DNA from: Luzula sylvatica
Lineage: Eukaryota; Streptophyta; Magnoliopsida; Poales; Juncaceae
Reading direction: 5' to 3'
DNA: 64,000 bases
Assembly (NCBI GenBank): GCA_946800325.1
Contig: OX326961.1
Location: 16,490,215-16,554,214, forward strand
This document shows, piece after piece, positions 1-15,000 of this stretch (position 1 is the stretch's first letter; each line of letters opens with the position of its first letter). The notes under the pieces were generated by a model. That model made no database searches, was not told where the DNA came from, and worked only from the letters and a program-made list of their open reading frames with translations. Made by a program: the position numbers and the translations under genes.

Positions 1-3000
1 CAAAACGAGATTTTAACGCTTTCAGGAGTTCAAATAACGTGTTTTTAGATCATTTGTATCGTATCTTTTAGTACATAACTTTTCACCAAATTTCACAAAC
101 ACTAAGTAAGTTTGTTTTTCGATTCAAAACAAGATTTTAACGCTTTGAGGAGTTCAAATAACTTGTGTTTGGATCATTTGTATCGTATCTTTTACAACAT
201 AACTTTTCACCAAATTTAACAAACACTAAGAAAGTTTGTTTTTCGATTCAAAACAAGATTTAACGCTTTGAGGAGTTCAAATAACTCGTTTTTAGATCAT
301 TTGTATCGTATCTTTTACTACCTAACTTTTCACCAAATTTCACAAACACTAAGTAAGTTTGTTTTTCGATTCAAAACAAGATTTTAACGCTTTGAGGAGT
401 TCAAATGACTTGTTTTTAGATCATTTTGTATCGTATCTTTTACTACATAACTTTTCACCAAATTTCACAAACAATAAGAAGGTTTGTTTTTCGATTCAAA
501 ACATGATTTTAACGCTTTGAGGAGTTCAAATAACGTGTTTTTAGATCATTTGTATCGTATCTTTTACTACATAACTTTTCACCAAATTTCACAAACACTA
601 AGTAAGTTTGTTTTTCGATTCAAAACAAGATTTTAACATTTTAAGGAGTTCAAATAACTTGTTTTTAGATCATTTGTATCGTATCTTTTACTACATAACT
701 TTTCACCAAATTTCACAAACACTAAGAAAGTTTGTTTTTCGATTCAAAACAAGATTTTAACGCTTTGAGGAGTTCAAATAACTCGTTTTTAGATCATTTG
801 TATTGTATCTTTTACTTCCTAATTTTTCACCAAATTCCACAAACACTAAGAAAGTTTGTTTTTCGATTCAAAACAAAAATTTAACGCTTTGAGGAGTTCA
901 AATAACTTGTTTTTAGATCATTTGTATCGTATCATTTACTACATAACTTTTCACAAAATTTCACAAACAATAAGAAAGTTTGTTTTTCGATTCAAAACAA
1001 GATTTTAACGCTTTCAGGAGTTCAAATAACATGTTTTTAGATCATTTGTATCGTATATTTTACTACATAACTTTTCACCAAATTTCACAAACACTAAGTA
1101 AGTTTGTTTTTCGATTCAAAACAAGATTTTAACGCTTTCAGGAGTTCAAATAACATGTTTTTAGATCATTTGTATCGTATCTTTTAGTACATAACTTTTC
1201 ACCAAATTTCACAAACACGAAGAAAGTTGTTTTTCGATTCAAAACATGATTTTAACGCTTCGAGGAGTTCAAATAACATGTTTTTAGATCATTTGTATCG
1301 TATCTTTTACTACATAACTTTTCACCAAATTTCACAAACACTAAGTAAGTTTGTTTTTCGATTCAAAACAAGATTTTAACGTTTTGAGGAGTTCAAATAA
1401 CTTGTGTTTAGATCATTTGTATCGTATCTTTTACTACATAACTTTTCACCAAATTTCACAAACACTAAGAAAGTTTGTTTTTCGATTCAAAACAAGATTT
1501 TAACGCTTTGAGGAGTTCAAATAACTTGTTTTTAGATCATTTGTATCGTATCTTTTACTACATAACTTTTCACCAAATTTCACAAACACTAAGAAAGTTT
1601 GTTTTTCGATTCAAAACCAGATTTTAACGCTTTCAGGAGTTCAAATAACGTGTTTTTAGATCATTTGTATCATATCTTTTACTACATAACTTTTCACCAA
1701 ATGTCACAAACACTAAGAAAGTTTGTTTTTCGATTCAAAACAAGATTTTAACGCTTTCAGGAGTTCAAATAACGTGTTTTTAGATCATTTGTATCGTATC
1801 TTTTACTACATAACTTTTCACCAAATTTCACAAACACTAAGTAAGTTTGTTTTTCGATTCAAAACAAGATTTTAACGCTTTGAGGAGTTCAAATAACTTG
1901 TTTTTAGATCATTTTGTATCGTATCTTTTACTACATAACTTTTCACCAAATTTCACAAACAACAAGAAAGTTTGTTTTTCGATTCAAAACATGATTTTAA
2001 CGCTTTGAGGAGTTCAAATAACGTGTTTTTAGATCATTTGTATCGTATATTTTACTACATAACTTTTCACCAAATTTCACAAACACTAAGTAAGTATGTT
2101 TTTCGATTCAAAACAAGATTTTAACGATTTGAGGAGTTCAAATAACTTGTTTTTAGATCATTTTGTATTGTATCTTTTACTACATAACTTTTCACCAAAT
2201 TTCACAAACAATAAGAAAGTTTGTTTTTCGATTCAAAACATGATTTTAACGCTTTGAGGAGTTCAAATAACGTATTTTTAGATCATTTGTATCGTATCTT
2301 TTACTACATAACTTTTCACCAAATTTCACAAACACTAAGTAAGTTTGTTTTTCGATTCAAAACAAGATTTTAACGCTTTGAGGAGTTCAAATAACTTGTG
2401 TTTAGATCATTTGTATCGTATCTTTTACTACATAACTTTTCATCAAATTTCACAAACACTAAGAAAGTTTGTTTTTCGATTCAAAACAAGATTTTAACGC
2501 TTTGAGGAGTTCAAATAACGTGTTTTTAGATCATTTGTATCCTATCTTTTACTACATAACTTTTCACCAAATTTCACAAACACTAAGAAAGTTTGTTTTT
2601 CGATTCAAAACAAGATTTTAACGCTTTCAGGAGTTCAAATAACGTGTTTTTAGATCATTTGTATCGTATCTTTTAGTACATAACTTTTCACCAAATTTCA
2701 CAAACACTAAGTATGTTTGTTTTTCGATTCAAAACAAGATTTTAACGCTTTGAGGAGTTCAAATAACTTGTGTTTGGATCATTTGTATCGTATCTTTTAC
2801 AACATAACTTTTCACCAAATTTAACAAACACTAAGAAAGTTTGTTTTTCGATTCAAAACAAGATTTAACGCTTTGAGGAGTTCAAATAACTCGTTTTTAG
2901 ATCATTTGTATCGTATCTTTTACTACCTAACTTTTCACCAAATTTCACAAACACTAAGTAAGTTTGTTTTTCGATTCAAAACAAGATTTTAACGCTTTGA

Positions 3001-6000
3001 GGAGTTCAAATAACTTGTTTTTAGATCATTTTGTATCGTATCTTTTACTACATAACTTTTCACCAAATTTCACAAACAATAAGAAGGTTTGTTTTTCGAT
3101 TCAAAACATGATTTTAACGCTTTGAGGAGTTCAAATAACGTGTTTTTAGATCATTTGTATCGTATCTTTTACTACATAACTTTTCACCAAATTTCACAAA
3201 CACTAAGTAAGTTTGTTTTTCGATTCAAAACAAGATTTTAACATTTTAAGGAGTTCAAATAACTTGTTTTTAGATCATTTGTATCGTATCTTTTACTACA
3301 TAACTTTTCACCAAATTTCACAAACACTAAGAAAGTTTGTTTTTCGATTCAAAACAAGATTTTAACGCTTTGAGGAGTTCAAATAACTCGTTTTTAGATC
3401 ATTTGTATTGTATCTTTTACTACCTAACTTTTCACCAAATTCCACAAACACTAAGAAAGTTTGTTTTTCGATTCAAAACAAAAATTTAACGCTTTGAGGA
3501 GTTCAAATAACTTGTTTTTAGATCATTTGTATCGTATCATTTACTACATAACTTTTCACCAAATTTCACAAACAATAAGAAAGTTTGTTTTTCGATTCAA
3601 AACAAGATTTTAACGCTTTCAGGAGTTCAAATAACATGTTTTTAGATCATTTGTATCGTATCTTTTACTACATAACTTTTCACCAAATTTCACAAACACT
3701 AAGTAAGTTTGTTTTTCGATTCAAAACAAGATTTTAACGCTTTCAGGAGTTCAAATAACATGTTTTTAGATCATTTGTATCGTATCTTTTAGTACATAAC
3801 TTTTCACCAAATTTCACAAACACGAAGAAAGTTGTTTTTCGATTCAAAACAAGATTTTAACGCTTCGAGGAGTTCAAATAACATGTTTTTAGATCATTTG
3901 TATCGTATCTTTTACTACATAACTTTTCACCAAATTTCACAAACACTAAGTAAGTTTGTTTTTCGATTCAAAACAAGATTTTAACGTTTTGAGGAGTTCA
4001 AATAACTTGTGTTTAGATCATTTGTATCGTATCTTTTACTACATAACTTTTCACCAAATTTCACAAACACTAAGAAAGTTTGTTTTTCGATTCAAAACAA
4101 GATTTTAACGCTTTGAGGAGTTCAAATAACTTGTTTTTAGATCATTTGTATCGTATCTTTTACTACATAACTTTTCACCAAATTTCACAAACACTAAGAA
4201 AGTTTGTTTTTCGATTCAAAACAAGATTTTAACGCTTTGAGGAGTTCAAATAACGTGTTTTTAGATCATTTGTATCGTATCTTTTACTACATAACTTTTC
4301 ACCAAATTTCACAAACACTAAGAAAGTTTGTTTTTCGATTCAAAACAAGATTTTAACGCTTTGAGGAGTTCAAATAACGTGTTTTTAGATCATTTGTATC
4401 GTATCTTTTACTACATAACTTTTCACCAAATGTCACAAACACTAAGAAAGTTTGTTTTTCGATTCAAAACAAGATTTTAACGCTTTGAGGAGTTCAAATA
4501 ACTTGTTTTTAGATCATTTGTATCGTATCTTTTACTACATAACTTTTCACCAAATTTCACAAACACTAAGTAAGTTTGTTTTTCGATTCAAAACAAGATT
4601 TTAACGTTTTGAGGAGTTCAAATAACTTGTGTTTAGATCATTTGTATCGTATCTTTTACTACATAACTTTTCACCAAATTTCACAAACACTAAGAAAGTT
4701 TGTTTTTCGATTCAAAACAAGATTTTAACGCTTTGAGGAGTTCAAATAACTTGTTTTTAGATCATTTGTATCGTATCTTTTACTACATAACTTTTCACCA
4801 AATTTCACAAACACTAAGAAAGTTTGTTTTTCGATTCAAAACCAGATTTTAACGCTTTCAGGAGTTCAAATAACGTGTTTTTAGATCATTTGTATCATAT
4901 CTTTTACTACATAACTTTTCACCAAATGTCACAAACACTAAGAAAGTTTGTTTTTCGATTCAAAACAAGATTTTAACGCTTTCAGGAGTTCAAATAACGT
5001 GTTTTTAGATCATTTGTATCGTATCTTTTACTACATAACTTTTCACCAAATTTCACAAACACTAAGTAAGTTTGTTTTTCGATTCAAAACAAGATTTTAA
5101 CGCTTTGAGGAGTTCAAATAACTTGTTTTTAGATCATTTTGTATCGTATCTTTTACTACATAACTTTTCACCAAATTTCACAAACAACAAGAAAGTTTGT
5201 TTTTCGATTCAAAACATGATTTTAACGCTTTGAGGAGTTCAAATAACGTGTTTTTAGATCATTTGTATCGTATATTTTACTACATAACTTTTCACCAAAT
5301 TTCAAAAACACTAAGTAAGTATGTTTTTCGATTCAAAACAAGATTTTAACGATTTGAGGAGTTCAAATAACTTGTTTTTAGATCATTTTGTATCGTATCT
5401 TTTACTACATAACTTTTCATCAAATTTCACAAACACTAAGAAAGTTTGTTTTTCGATTCAAAACAAGATTTTAACGCTTTGAGGAGTTCAAATAACGTGT
5501 TTTTAGATCATTTGTATCCTATCTTTTACTACATAACTTTTCACCAAATTTCACAAACACTAAGAAAGTTTGTTTTTCGATTCAAAACAAGATTTTAACG
5601 CTTTCAGGAGTTCAAATAACGTGTTTTTAGATCATTTGTATCGTATCTTTTAGTACATAACTTTTCACCAAATTTCACAAACACTAAGTATGTTTGTTTT
5701 TCGATTCAAAACAAGATTTTAACGCTTTGAGGAGTTCAAATAACTTGTGTTTGGATCATTTGTATCGTATCTTTTACAACATAACTTTTCACCAAATTTC
5801 ACAAACACTAAGAAAGTTTGTTTTTCGATTCAAAACAAGATTTAACGCTTTGAGGAGTTCAAATAACTCGTTTTTAGATCATTTGTATCGTATCTTTTAC
5901 TACCTAACTTTTCACCAAATTTCACAAACACTAAGTAAGTTTGTTTTTCGATTCAAAACAAGATTTTAACGCTTTGAGGAGTTCAAATAACTTGTTTTTA

Positions 6001-9000
6001 GATCATTTTGTATCGTATCTTTTACTACATAACTTTTCACCAAATTTCACAAACAATAAGAAGGTTTGTTTTTCGATTCAAAACATGATTTTAACGCTTT
6101 GAGGAGTTCAAATAACGTGTTTTTAGATCATTTGTATCGTATCTTTTACTACATAACTTTTCACCAAATTTCACAAACACTAAGTAAGTTTGTTTTTCGA
6201 TTCAAAACAAGATTTTAACATTTTAAGGAGTTCAAATAACTTGTTTTTAGATCATTTGTATCGTATCTTTTACTACATAACTTTTCACCAAATTTCACAA
6301 ACACTAAGAAAGTTTGTTTTTCGATTCAAAACAAGATTTTAACGCTTTGAGGAGTTCAAATAACTCGTTTTTAGATCATTTGTATTGTATCTTTTACTAC
6401 CTAACTTTTCACCAAATTCCACAAACACTAAGAAAGTTTGTTTTTCGATTCAAAACAAAAATTTAACGCTTTGAGGAGTTCAAATAACTTGTTTTTAGAT
6501 CATTTGTATCGTATCATTTACTACATAACTTTTCACCAAATTTCACAAACAATAAGAAAGTTTGTTTTTCGATTCAAAACAAGATTTTAACGCTTTCAGG
6601 AGTTCAAATAACATGTTTTTAGATCATTTGTATCGTATCTTTTACTACATAACTTTTCACCAAATTTCACAAACACTAAGTAAGTTTGTTTTTCGATTCA
6701 AAACAAGATTTTAACGCTTTCAGGAGTTCAAATAACATGTTTTTAGATCATTTGTATCGTATCTTTTAGTACATAACTTTTCACCAAATTTCACAAACAC
6801 GAAGAAAGTTGTTTTTCGATTCAAAACAAGATTTTAACGCTTCGAGGAGTTCAAATAACATGTTTTTAGATCATTTGTATCGTATCTTTTACTACATAAC
6901 TTTTCACCAAATTTCACAAACACTAAGTAAGTTTGTTTTTCGATTCAAAACAAGATTTTAACGTTTTGAGGAGTTCAAATAACTTGTGTTTAGATCATTT
7001 GTATCGTATCTTTTACTACATAACTTTTCACCAAATTTCACAAACACTAAGAAAGTTTGTTTTTCGATTCAAAACAAGATTTTAACGCTTTGAGGAGTTC
7101 AAATAACTTGTTTTTAGATCATTTGTATCGTATCTTTTACTACATAACTTTTCACCAAATTTCACAAACACTAAGAAAGTTTGTTTTTCGATTCAAAACA
7201 AGATTTTAACGCTTTGAGGAGTTCAAATAACGTGTTTTTAGATCATTTGTATCGTATCTTTTACTACATAACTTTTCACCAAATTTCACAAACACTAAGA
7301 AAGTTTGTTTTTCGATTCAAAACAAGATTTTAACGCTTTGAGGAGTTCAAATAACGTGTTTTTAGATCATTTGTATCATATCTTTTACTACATAACTTTT
7401 CACCAAATGTCACAAACACTAAGAAAGTTTGTTTTTCGATTCAAAACAAGATTTTAACGCTTTGAGGAGTTCAAATAACTTGTTTTTAGATCATTTGTAT
7501 CGTATCTTTTACTACATAACTTTTCACCAAATTTCACAAACACTAAGTAAGTTTGTTTTTCGATTCAAAACAAGATTTTAACGTTTTGAGGAGTTCAAAT
7601 AACTTGTGTTTAGATCATTTGTATCGTATCTTTTACTACATAACTTTTCACCAAATTTCACAAACACTAAGAAAGTTTGTTTTTCGATTCAAAACAAGAT
7701 TTTAACGCTTTGAGGAGTTCAAATAACTTGTTTTTAGATCATTTGTATCGTATCTTTTACTACATAACTTTTCACCAAATTTCACAAACACTAAGAAAGT
7801 TTGTTTTTCGATTCAAAACCAGATTTTAACGCTTTCAGGAGTTCAAATAACGTGTTTTTAGATCATTTGTATCATATCTTTTACTACATAACTTTTCACC
7901 AAATGTCACAAACACTAAGAAAGTTTGTTTTTCGATTCAAAACAAGATTTTAACGCTTTCAGGAGTTCAAATAACGTGTTTTTAGATCATTTGTATCGTA
8001 TCTTTTACTACATAACTTTTCACCAAATTTCACAAACACTAAGTAAGTTTGTTTTTCGATTCAAAACAAGATTTTAACGCTTTGAGGAGTTCAAATAACT
8101 TGTTTTTAGATCATTTTGTATCGTATCTTTTACTACATAACTTTTCACCAAATTTCACAAACAACAAGAAAGTTTGTTTTTCGATTCAAAACATGATTTT
8201 AACGCTTTGAGGAGTTCAAATAACGTGTTTTTAGATCATTTGTATCGTATATTTTACTACATAACTTTTCACCAAATTTCAAAAACACTAAGTAAGTATG
8301 TTTTTCGATTCAAAACAAGATTTTAACGATTTGAGGAGTTCAAATAACTTGTTTTTAGATCATTTTGTATTGTATCTTTTACTACATAACTTTTCACCAA
8401 ATTTCACAAACAATAAGAAAGTTTGTTTTTCGATTCAAAACATGATTTTAACGCTTTGAGGAGTTCAAATAACGTATTTTTAGATCATTTGTATCGTATC
8501 TTTTACTACATAACTTTTCACCAAATTTCACAAACACTAAGTAAGTTTGTTTTTCGATTCAAAACAAGATTTTAACGCTTTGAGGAGTTCAAATAACTTG
8601 TGTTTAGATCATTTGTATCGTATCTTTTACTACATAACTTTTCATCAAATTTCACAAACACTAAGAAAGTTTGTTTTTCGATTCAAAACAAGATTTTAAC
8701 GCTTTGAGGAGTTCAAATAACTTGTGTTTAGATCATTTGTATCGTATCTTTTACAACATAACTTTTCACCAAATTTAACGAACACTAAGAAAGTTTGTTT
8801 TTCGATTCAAAACAAGATTTAACGCTTTGAGGAGTTCAAATAACTCGTTTTTAGATCATTTGTATCGTATCTTTTACTACCTAACTTTTCACCAAATTTC
8901 ACAAACACTAAGTAAGTTTGTTTTTCGATTCAAAACAAGATTTTAACGCTTTGAGGAGTTCAAATAACTTGTGTTTAGATCATTTGTATCGTATCTTTTA

Positions 9001-12000
9001 CTACATAACTTTTCACCAAATTTCACAAACACTAAGAAAGTTTGTTTTTCGATTCAAAACAAGATTTTAACGCTTTGAGGAGTTCAAATAACTTGTTTTT
9101 AGATCATTTGTATCGTATCTTTTACTACATAACTTTTCACCAAATTTCACAAACACTAAGAAAGTTTGTTTTTCGATTCAAAACAAGATTTTAACGCTTT
9201 GAGGAGTTCAAATAACGTGTTTTTAGATCATTTGTATCGTATCTTTTACTACATAACTTTTCACCAAATTTCACAAACACTAAGAAAGTTTGTTTTTCGA
9301 TTCAAAACAAGATTTTAACGCTTTGAGGAGTTCAAATAACGTGTTTTTAGATCATTTGTATCATATCTTTTACTACATAACTTTTCACCAAATGTCACAA
9401 ACACTAAGAAAGTTTGTTTTTCGATTCAAAACAAGATTTTAACGCTTTGAGGAGTTCAAATAACTTGTTTTTAGATCATTTGTATCGTATCTTTTACTAC
9501 ATAACTTTTCACCAAATTTCACAAACACTAAGTAAGTTTGTTTTTCGATTCAAAACAAGATTTTAACGTTTTGAGGAGTTCAAATAACTTGTGTTTAGAT
9601 CATTTGTATCGTATCTTTTACTACATAACTTTTCACCAAATTTCACAAACACTAAGAAAGTTTGTTTTTCGATTCAAAACAAGATTTTAACGCTTTGAGG
9701 AGTTCAAATAACTTGTTTTTAGATCATTTGTATCGTATCTTTTACTACATAACTTTTCACCAAATTTCACAAACACTAAGAAAGTTTGTTTTTCGATTCA
9801 AAACCAGATTTTAACGCTTTCAGGAGTTCAAATAACGTGTTTTTAGATCATTTGTATCATATCTTTTACTACATAACTTTTCACCAAATGTCACAAACAC
9901 TAAGAAAGTTTGTTTTTCGATTCAAAACAAGATTTTAACGCTTTCAGGAGTTCAAATAACGTGTTTTTAGATCATTTGTATCGTATCTTTTACTACATAA
10001 CTTTTCACCAAATTTCACAAACACTAAGTAAGTTTGTTTTTCGATTCAAAACAAGATTTTAACGCTTTGAGGAGTTCAAATAACTTGTTTTTAGATCATT
10101 TTGTATCGTATCTTTTACTACATAACTTTTCACCAAATTTCACAAACAACAAGAAAGTTTGTTTTTCGATTCAAAACATGATTTTAACGCTTTGAGGAGT
10201 TCAAATAACGTGTTTTTAGATCATTTGTATCGTATATTTTACTACATAACTTTTCACCAAATTTCAAAAACACTAAGTAAGTATGTTTTTCGATTCAAAA
10301 CAAGATTTTAACGATTTGAGGAGTTCAAATAACTTGTTTTTAGATCATTTTGTATTGTATCTTTTACTACATAACTTTTCACCAAATTTCACAAACAATA
10401 AGAAAGTTTGTTTTTCGATTCAAAACATGATTTTAACGCTTTGAGGAGTTCAAATAACGTATTTTTAGATCATTTGTATCGTATCTTTTACTACATAACT
10501 TTTCACCAAATTTCACAAACACTAAGTAAGTTTGTTTTTCGATTCAAAACAAGATTTTAACGCTTTGAGGAGTTCAAATAACTTGTGTTTAGATCATTTG
10601 TATCGTATCTTTTACTACATAACTTTTCATCAAATTTCACAAACACTAAGAAAGTTTGTTTTTCGATTCAAAACAAGATTTTAACGCTTTGAGGAGTTCA
10701 AATAACGTGTTTTTAGATCATTTGTATCCTATCTTTTACTACATAACTTTTCACCAAATTTCACAAACACTAAGAAAGTTTGTTTTTCGATTCAAAACAA
10801 GATTTTAACGCTTTCAGGAGTTCAAATAACGTGTTTTTAGATCATTTGTATCGTATCTTTTAGTACATAACTTTTCACCAAATTTCACAAACACTAAGTA
10901 TGTTTGTTTTTCGATTCAAAACAAGATTTTAACGCTTTGAGGAGTTCAAATAACTTGTGTTTGGATCATTTGTATCGTATCTTTTACAACATAACTTTTC
11001 ACCAAATTTAACGAACACTAAGAAAGTTTGTTTTTCGATTCAAAACAAGATTTAACGCTTTGAGGAGTTCAAATAACTCGTTTTTAGATCATTTGTATCG
11101 TATCTTTTACTACCTAACTTTTCACCAAATTTCACAAACACTAAGTAAGTTTGTTTTTCGATTCAAAACAAGATTTTAACGCTTTGAGGAGTTCAAATAA
11201 CTTGTTTTTAGATCATTTTGTATCGTATCTTTTACTACATAACTTTTCACCAAATTTCACAAACAATAAGAAGGTTTGTTTTTCGATTCAAAACATGATT
11301 TTAACGCTTTGAGGAGTTCAAATAACGTGTTTTTAGATCATTTGTATCGTATCTTTTACTACATAACTTTTCACCAAATTTCACAAACACTAAGTAAGTT
11401 TGTTTTTCGATTCAAAACAAGATTTTAACATTTTAAGGAGTTCAAATAACTTGTTTTTAGATCATTTGTATCGTATCTTTTACTACATAACTTTTCACCA
11501 AATTTCACAAACACTAAGAAAGTTTGTTTTTCGATTCAAAACAAGATTTTAACGCTTTGAGGAGTTCAAATAACTCGTTTTTAGATCATTTGTATTGTAT
11601 CTTTTACTACCTAACTTTTCACCAAATTCCACAAACACTAAGAAAGTTTGTTTTTCGATTCAAAACAAAAATTTAACGCTTTGAGGAGTTCAAATAACTT
11701 GTTTTTAGATAATTTGTATCGTATCATTTACTACATAACTTTTCACCAAATTTCACAAACAATAAGAAAGTTTGTTTTTCGATTCAAAACAAGATTTTAA
11801 CGCTTTCAGGAGTTCAAATAACATGTTTTTAGATCATTTGTATCGTATCTTTTACTACATAACTTTTCACCAAATTTCACAAACACTAAGTAAGTTTGTT
11901 TTTCGATTCAAAACAAGATTTTAACGCTTTCAGGAGTTCAAATAACATGTTTTTAGATCATTTGTATCGTATCTTTTAGTACATAACTTTTCACCAAATT

Positions 12001-15000
12001 TCACAAACACGAAGAAAGTTGTTTTTCGATTCAAAACAAGATTTTAACGCTTCGAGGAGTTCAAATAACATGTTTTTAGATCATTTGTATCGTATCTTTT
12101 ACTACATAACTTTTCACCAAATTTCACAAACACTAAGTAAGTTTGTTTTTCGATTCAAAACAAGATTTTAACGTTTTGAGGAGTTCAAATAACTTGTGTT
12201 TAGATCATTTGTATCGTATCTTTTACTACATAACTTTTCACCAAATTTCACAAACACTAAGAAAGTTTGTTTTTCGATTCAAAACAAGATTTTAACGCTT
12301 TGAGGAGTTCAAATAACTTGTTTTTAGATCATTTGTATCGTATCTTTTACTACATAACTTTTCACCAAATTTCACAAACACTAAGAAAGTTTGTTTTTCG
12401 ATTCAAAACAAGATTTTAACGCTTTGAGGAGTTCAAATAACGTGTTTTTAGATCATTTGTATCGTATCTTTTACTACATAACTTTTCACCAAATTTCACA
12501 AACACTAAGAAAGTTTGTTTTTCGATTCAAAACAAGATTTTAACGCTTTGAGGAGTTCAAATAACGTGTTTTTAGATCATTTGTATCGTATCTTTTAGTA
12601 CATAACTTTTCACCAAATTTCACAAACACTAAGTAAGTTTGTTTTTCGATTCAAAACAAGATTTTAACGCTTTGAGGAGTTCAAATAACTTGTGTTTGGA
12701 TCATTTGTATCGTATCTTTTACAACATAACTTTTCACCAAATTTAACAAACACTAAGAAAGTTTGTTTTTCGATTCAAAACAAGATTTTAACGCTTTGAG
12801 GAGTTCAAATAACGTGTTTTTAGATCATTTGTATCGTATCTTTTACTACCTAACTTTTCACCAAATTTCACAAACACTAAGTAAGTTTGTTTTTCGATTC
12901 AAAACAAGATTTTAACGCTTTGAGGAGTTCAAATAACTTGTTTTTAGATCATTTTGTATCGTATCTTTTACTACATAACTTTTCACCAAATTTCACAAAC
13001 AATAAGAAGGTTTGTTTTTCGATTCAAAACATGATTTTAACGCTTTGAGGAGTTCAAATAACGTGTTTTTAGATCATTTGTATCGTATCTTTTACTACAT
13101 AACTTTTCACCAAATTTCACAAACACTAAGTAAGTTTGTTTTTCGATTCAAAACAAGATTTTAACATTTTAAGGAGTTCAAATAACTTGTTTTTAGATCA
13201 TTTGTATCGTATCTTTTACTACATAACTTTTCACCAAATTTCACAAACACTAAGAAAGTTTGTTTTTCGATTCAAAACAAGATTTTAACGCTTTGAGGAG
13301 TTCAAATAACTCGTTTTTAGATCATTTGTATTGTATCTTTTACTTCCTAACTTTTCACCAAATTCCACAAACACTAAGAAAGTTTGTTTTTCGATTCAAA
13401 ACAAAAATTTAACGCTTTGAGGAGTTCAAATAACTTGTTTTTAGATCATTTGTATCGTATCATTTACTACATAACTTTTCACAAAATTTCACAAACAATA
13501 AGAAAGTTTGTTTTTCGATTCAAAACAAGATTTTAACGCTTTCAGGAGTTCAAATAACATGTTTTTAGATCATTTGTATCGTATCTTTTACTACATAACT
13601 TTTCACCAAATTTCACAAACACTAAGTAAGTTTGTTTTTCGATTCAAAACAAGATTTTAACGCTTTCAGGAGTTCAAATAACATGTTTTTAGATCATTTG
13701 TATCGTATCTTTTAGTACATAACTTTTCACCAAATTTCACAAACACGAAGAAAGTTGTTTTTCGATTCAAAACATGATTTTAACGCTTCGAGGAGTTCAA
13801 ATAACATGTTTTTAGATCATTTGTATCGTATCTTTTACTACATAACTTTTCACCAAATTTCACAAACACTAAGTAAGTTTGTTTTTCGATTCAAAACAAG
13901 ATTTTAACGTTTTGAGGAGTTCAAATAACTTGTGTTTAGATCATTTGTATCGTATCTTTTACTACATAACTTTTCACCAAATTTCACAAACACTAAGAAA
14001 GTTTGTTTTTCGATTCAAAACAAGATTTTAACGCTTTGAGGAGTTCAAATAACTTGTTTTTAGATCATTTGTATCGTATCTTTTACTACATAACTTTTCA
14101 CCAAATTTCACAAACACTAAGAAAGTTTGTTTTTCGATTCAAAACCAGATTTTAACGCTTTCAGGAGTTCAAATAACGTGTTTTTAGATCATTTGTATCA
14201 TATCTTTTACTACATAACTTTTCACCAAATGTCACAAACACTAAGAAAGTTTGTTTTTCGATTCAAAACAAGATTTTAACGCTTTCAGGAGTTCAAATAA
14301 CGTGTTTTTAGATCATTTGTATCGTATCTTTTACTACATAACTTTTCACCAAATTTCACAAACACTAAGTAAGTTTGTTTTTCGATTCAAAACAAGATTT
14401 TAACGCTTTGAGGAGTTCAAATAACTTGTTTTTAGATCATTTTGTATCGTATCTTTTACTACATAACTTTTCACCAAATTTCACAAACAACAAGAAAGTT
14501 TGTTTTTCGATTCAAAACATGATTTTAACGCTTTGAGGAGTTCAAATAACGTGTTTTTAGATCATTTGTATCGTATATTTTACTACATAACTTTTCACCA
14601 AATTTCACAAACACTAAGTAAGTATGTTTTTCGATTCAAAACAAGATTTTAACGATTTGAGGAGTTCAAATAACTTGTTTTTAGATCATTTTGTATTGTA
14701 TCTTTTACTACATAACTTTTCACCAAATTTCACAAACAATAAGAAAGTTTGTTTTTCGATTCAAAACATGATTTTAACGCTTTGAGGAGTTCAAATAACG
14801 TATTTTTAGATCATTTGTATCGTATCTTTTACTACATAACTTTTCACCAAATTTCACAAACACTAAGTAAGTTTGTTTTTCGATTCAAAACAAGATTTTA
14901 ACGCTTTGAGGAGTTCAAATAACTTGTGTTTAGATCATTTGTATCGTATCTTTTACTACATAACTTTTCATCAAATTTCACAAACACTAAGAAAGTTTGT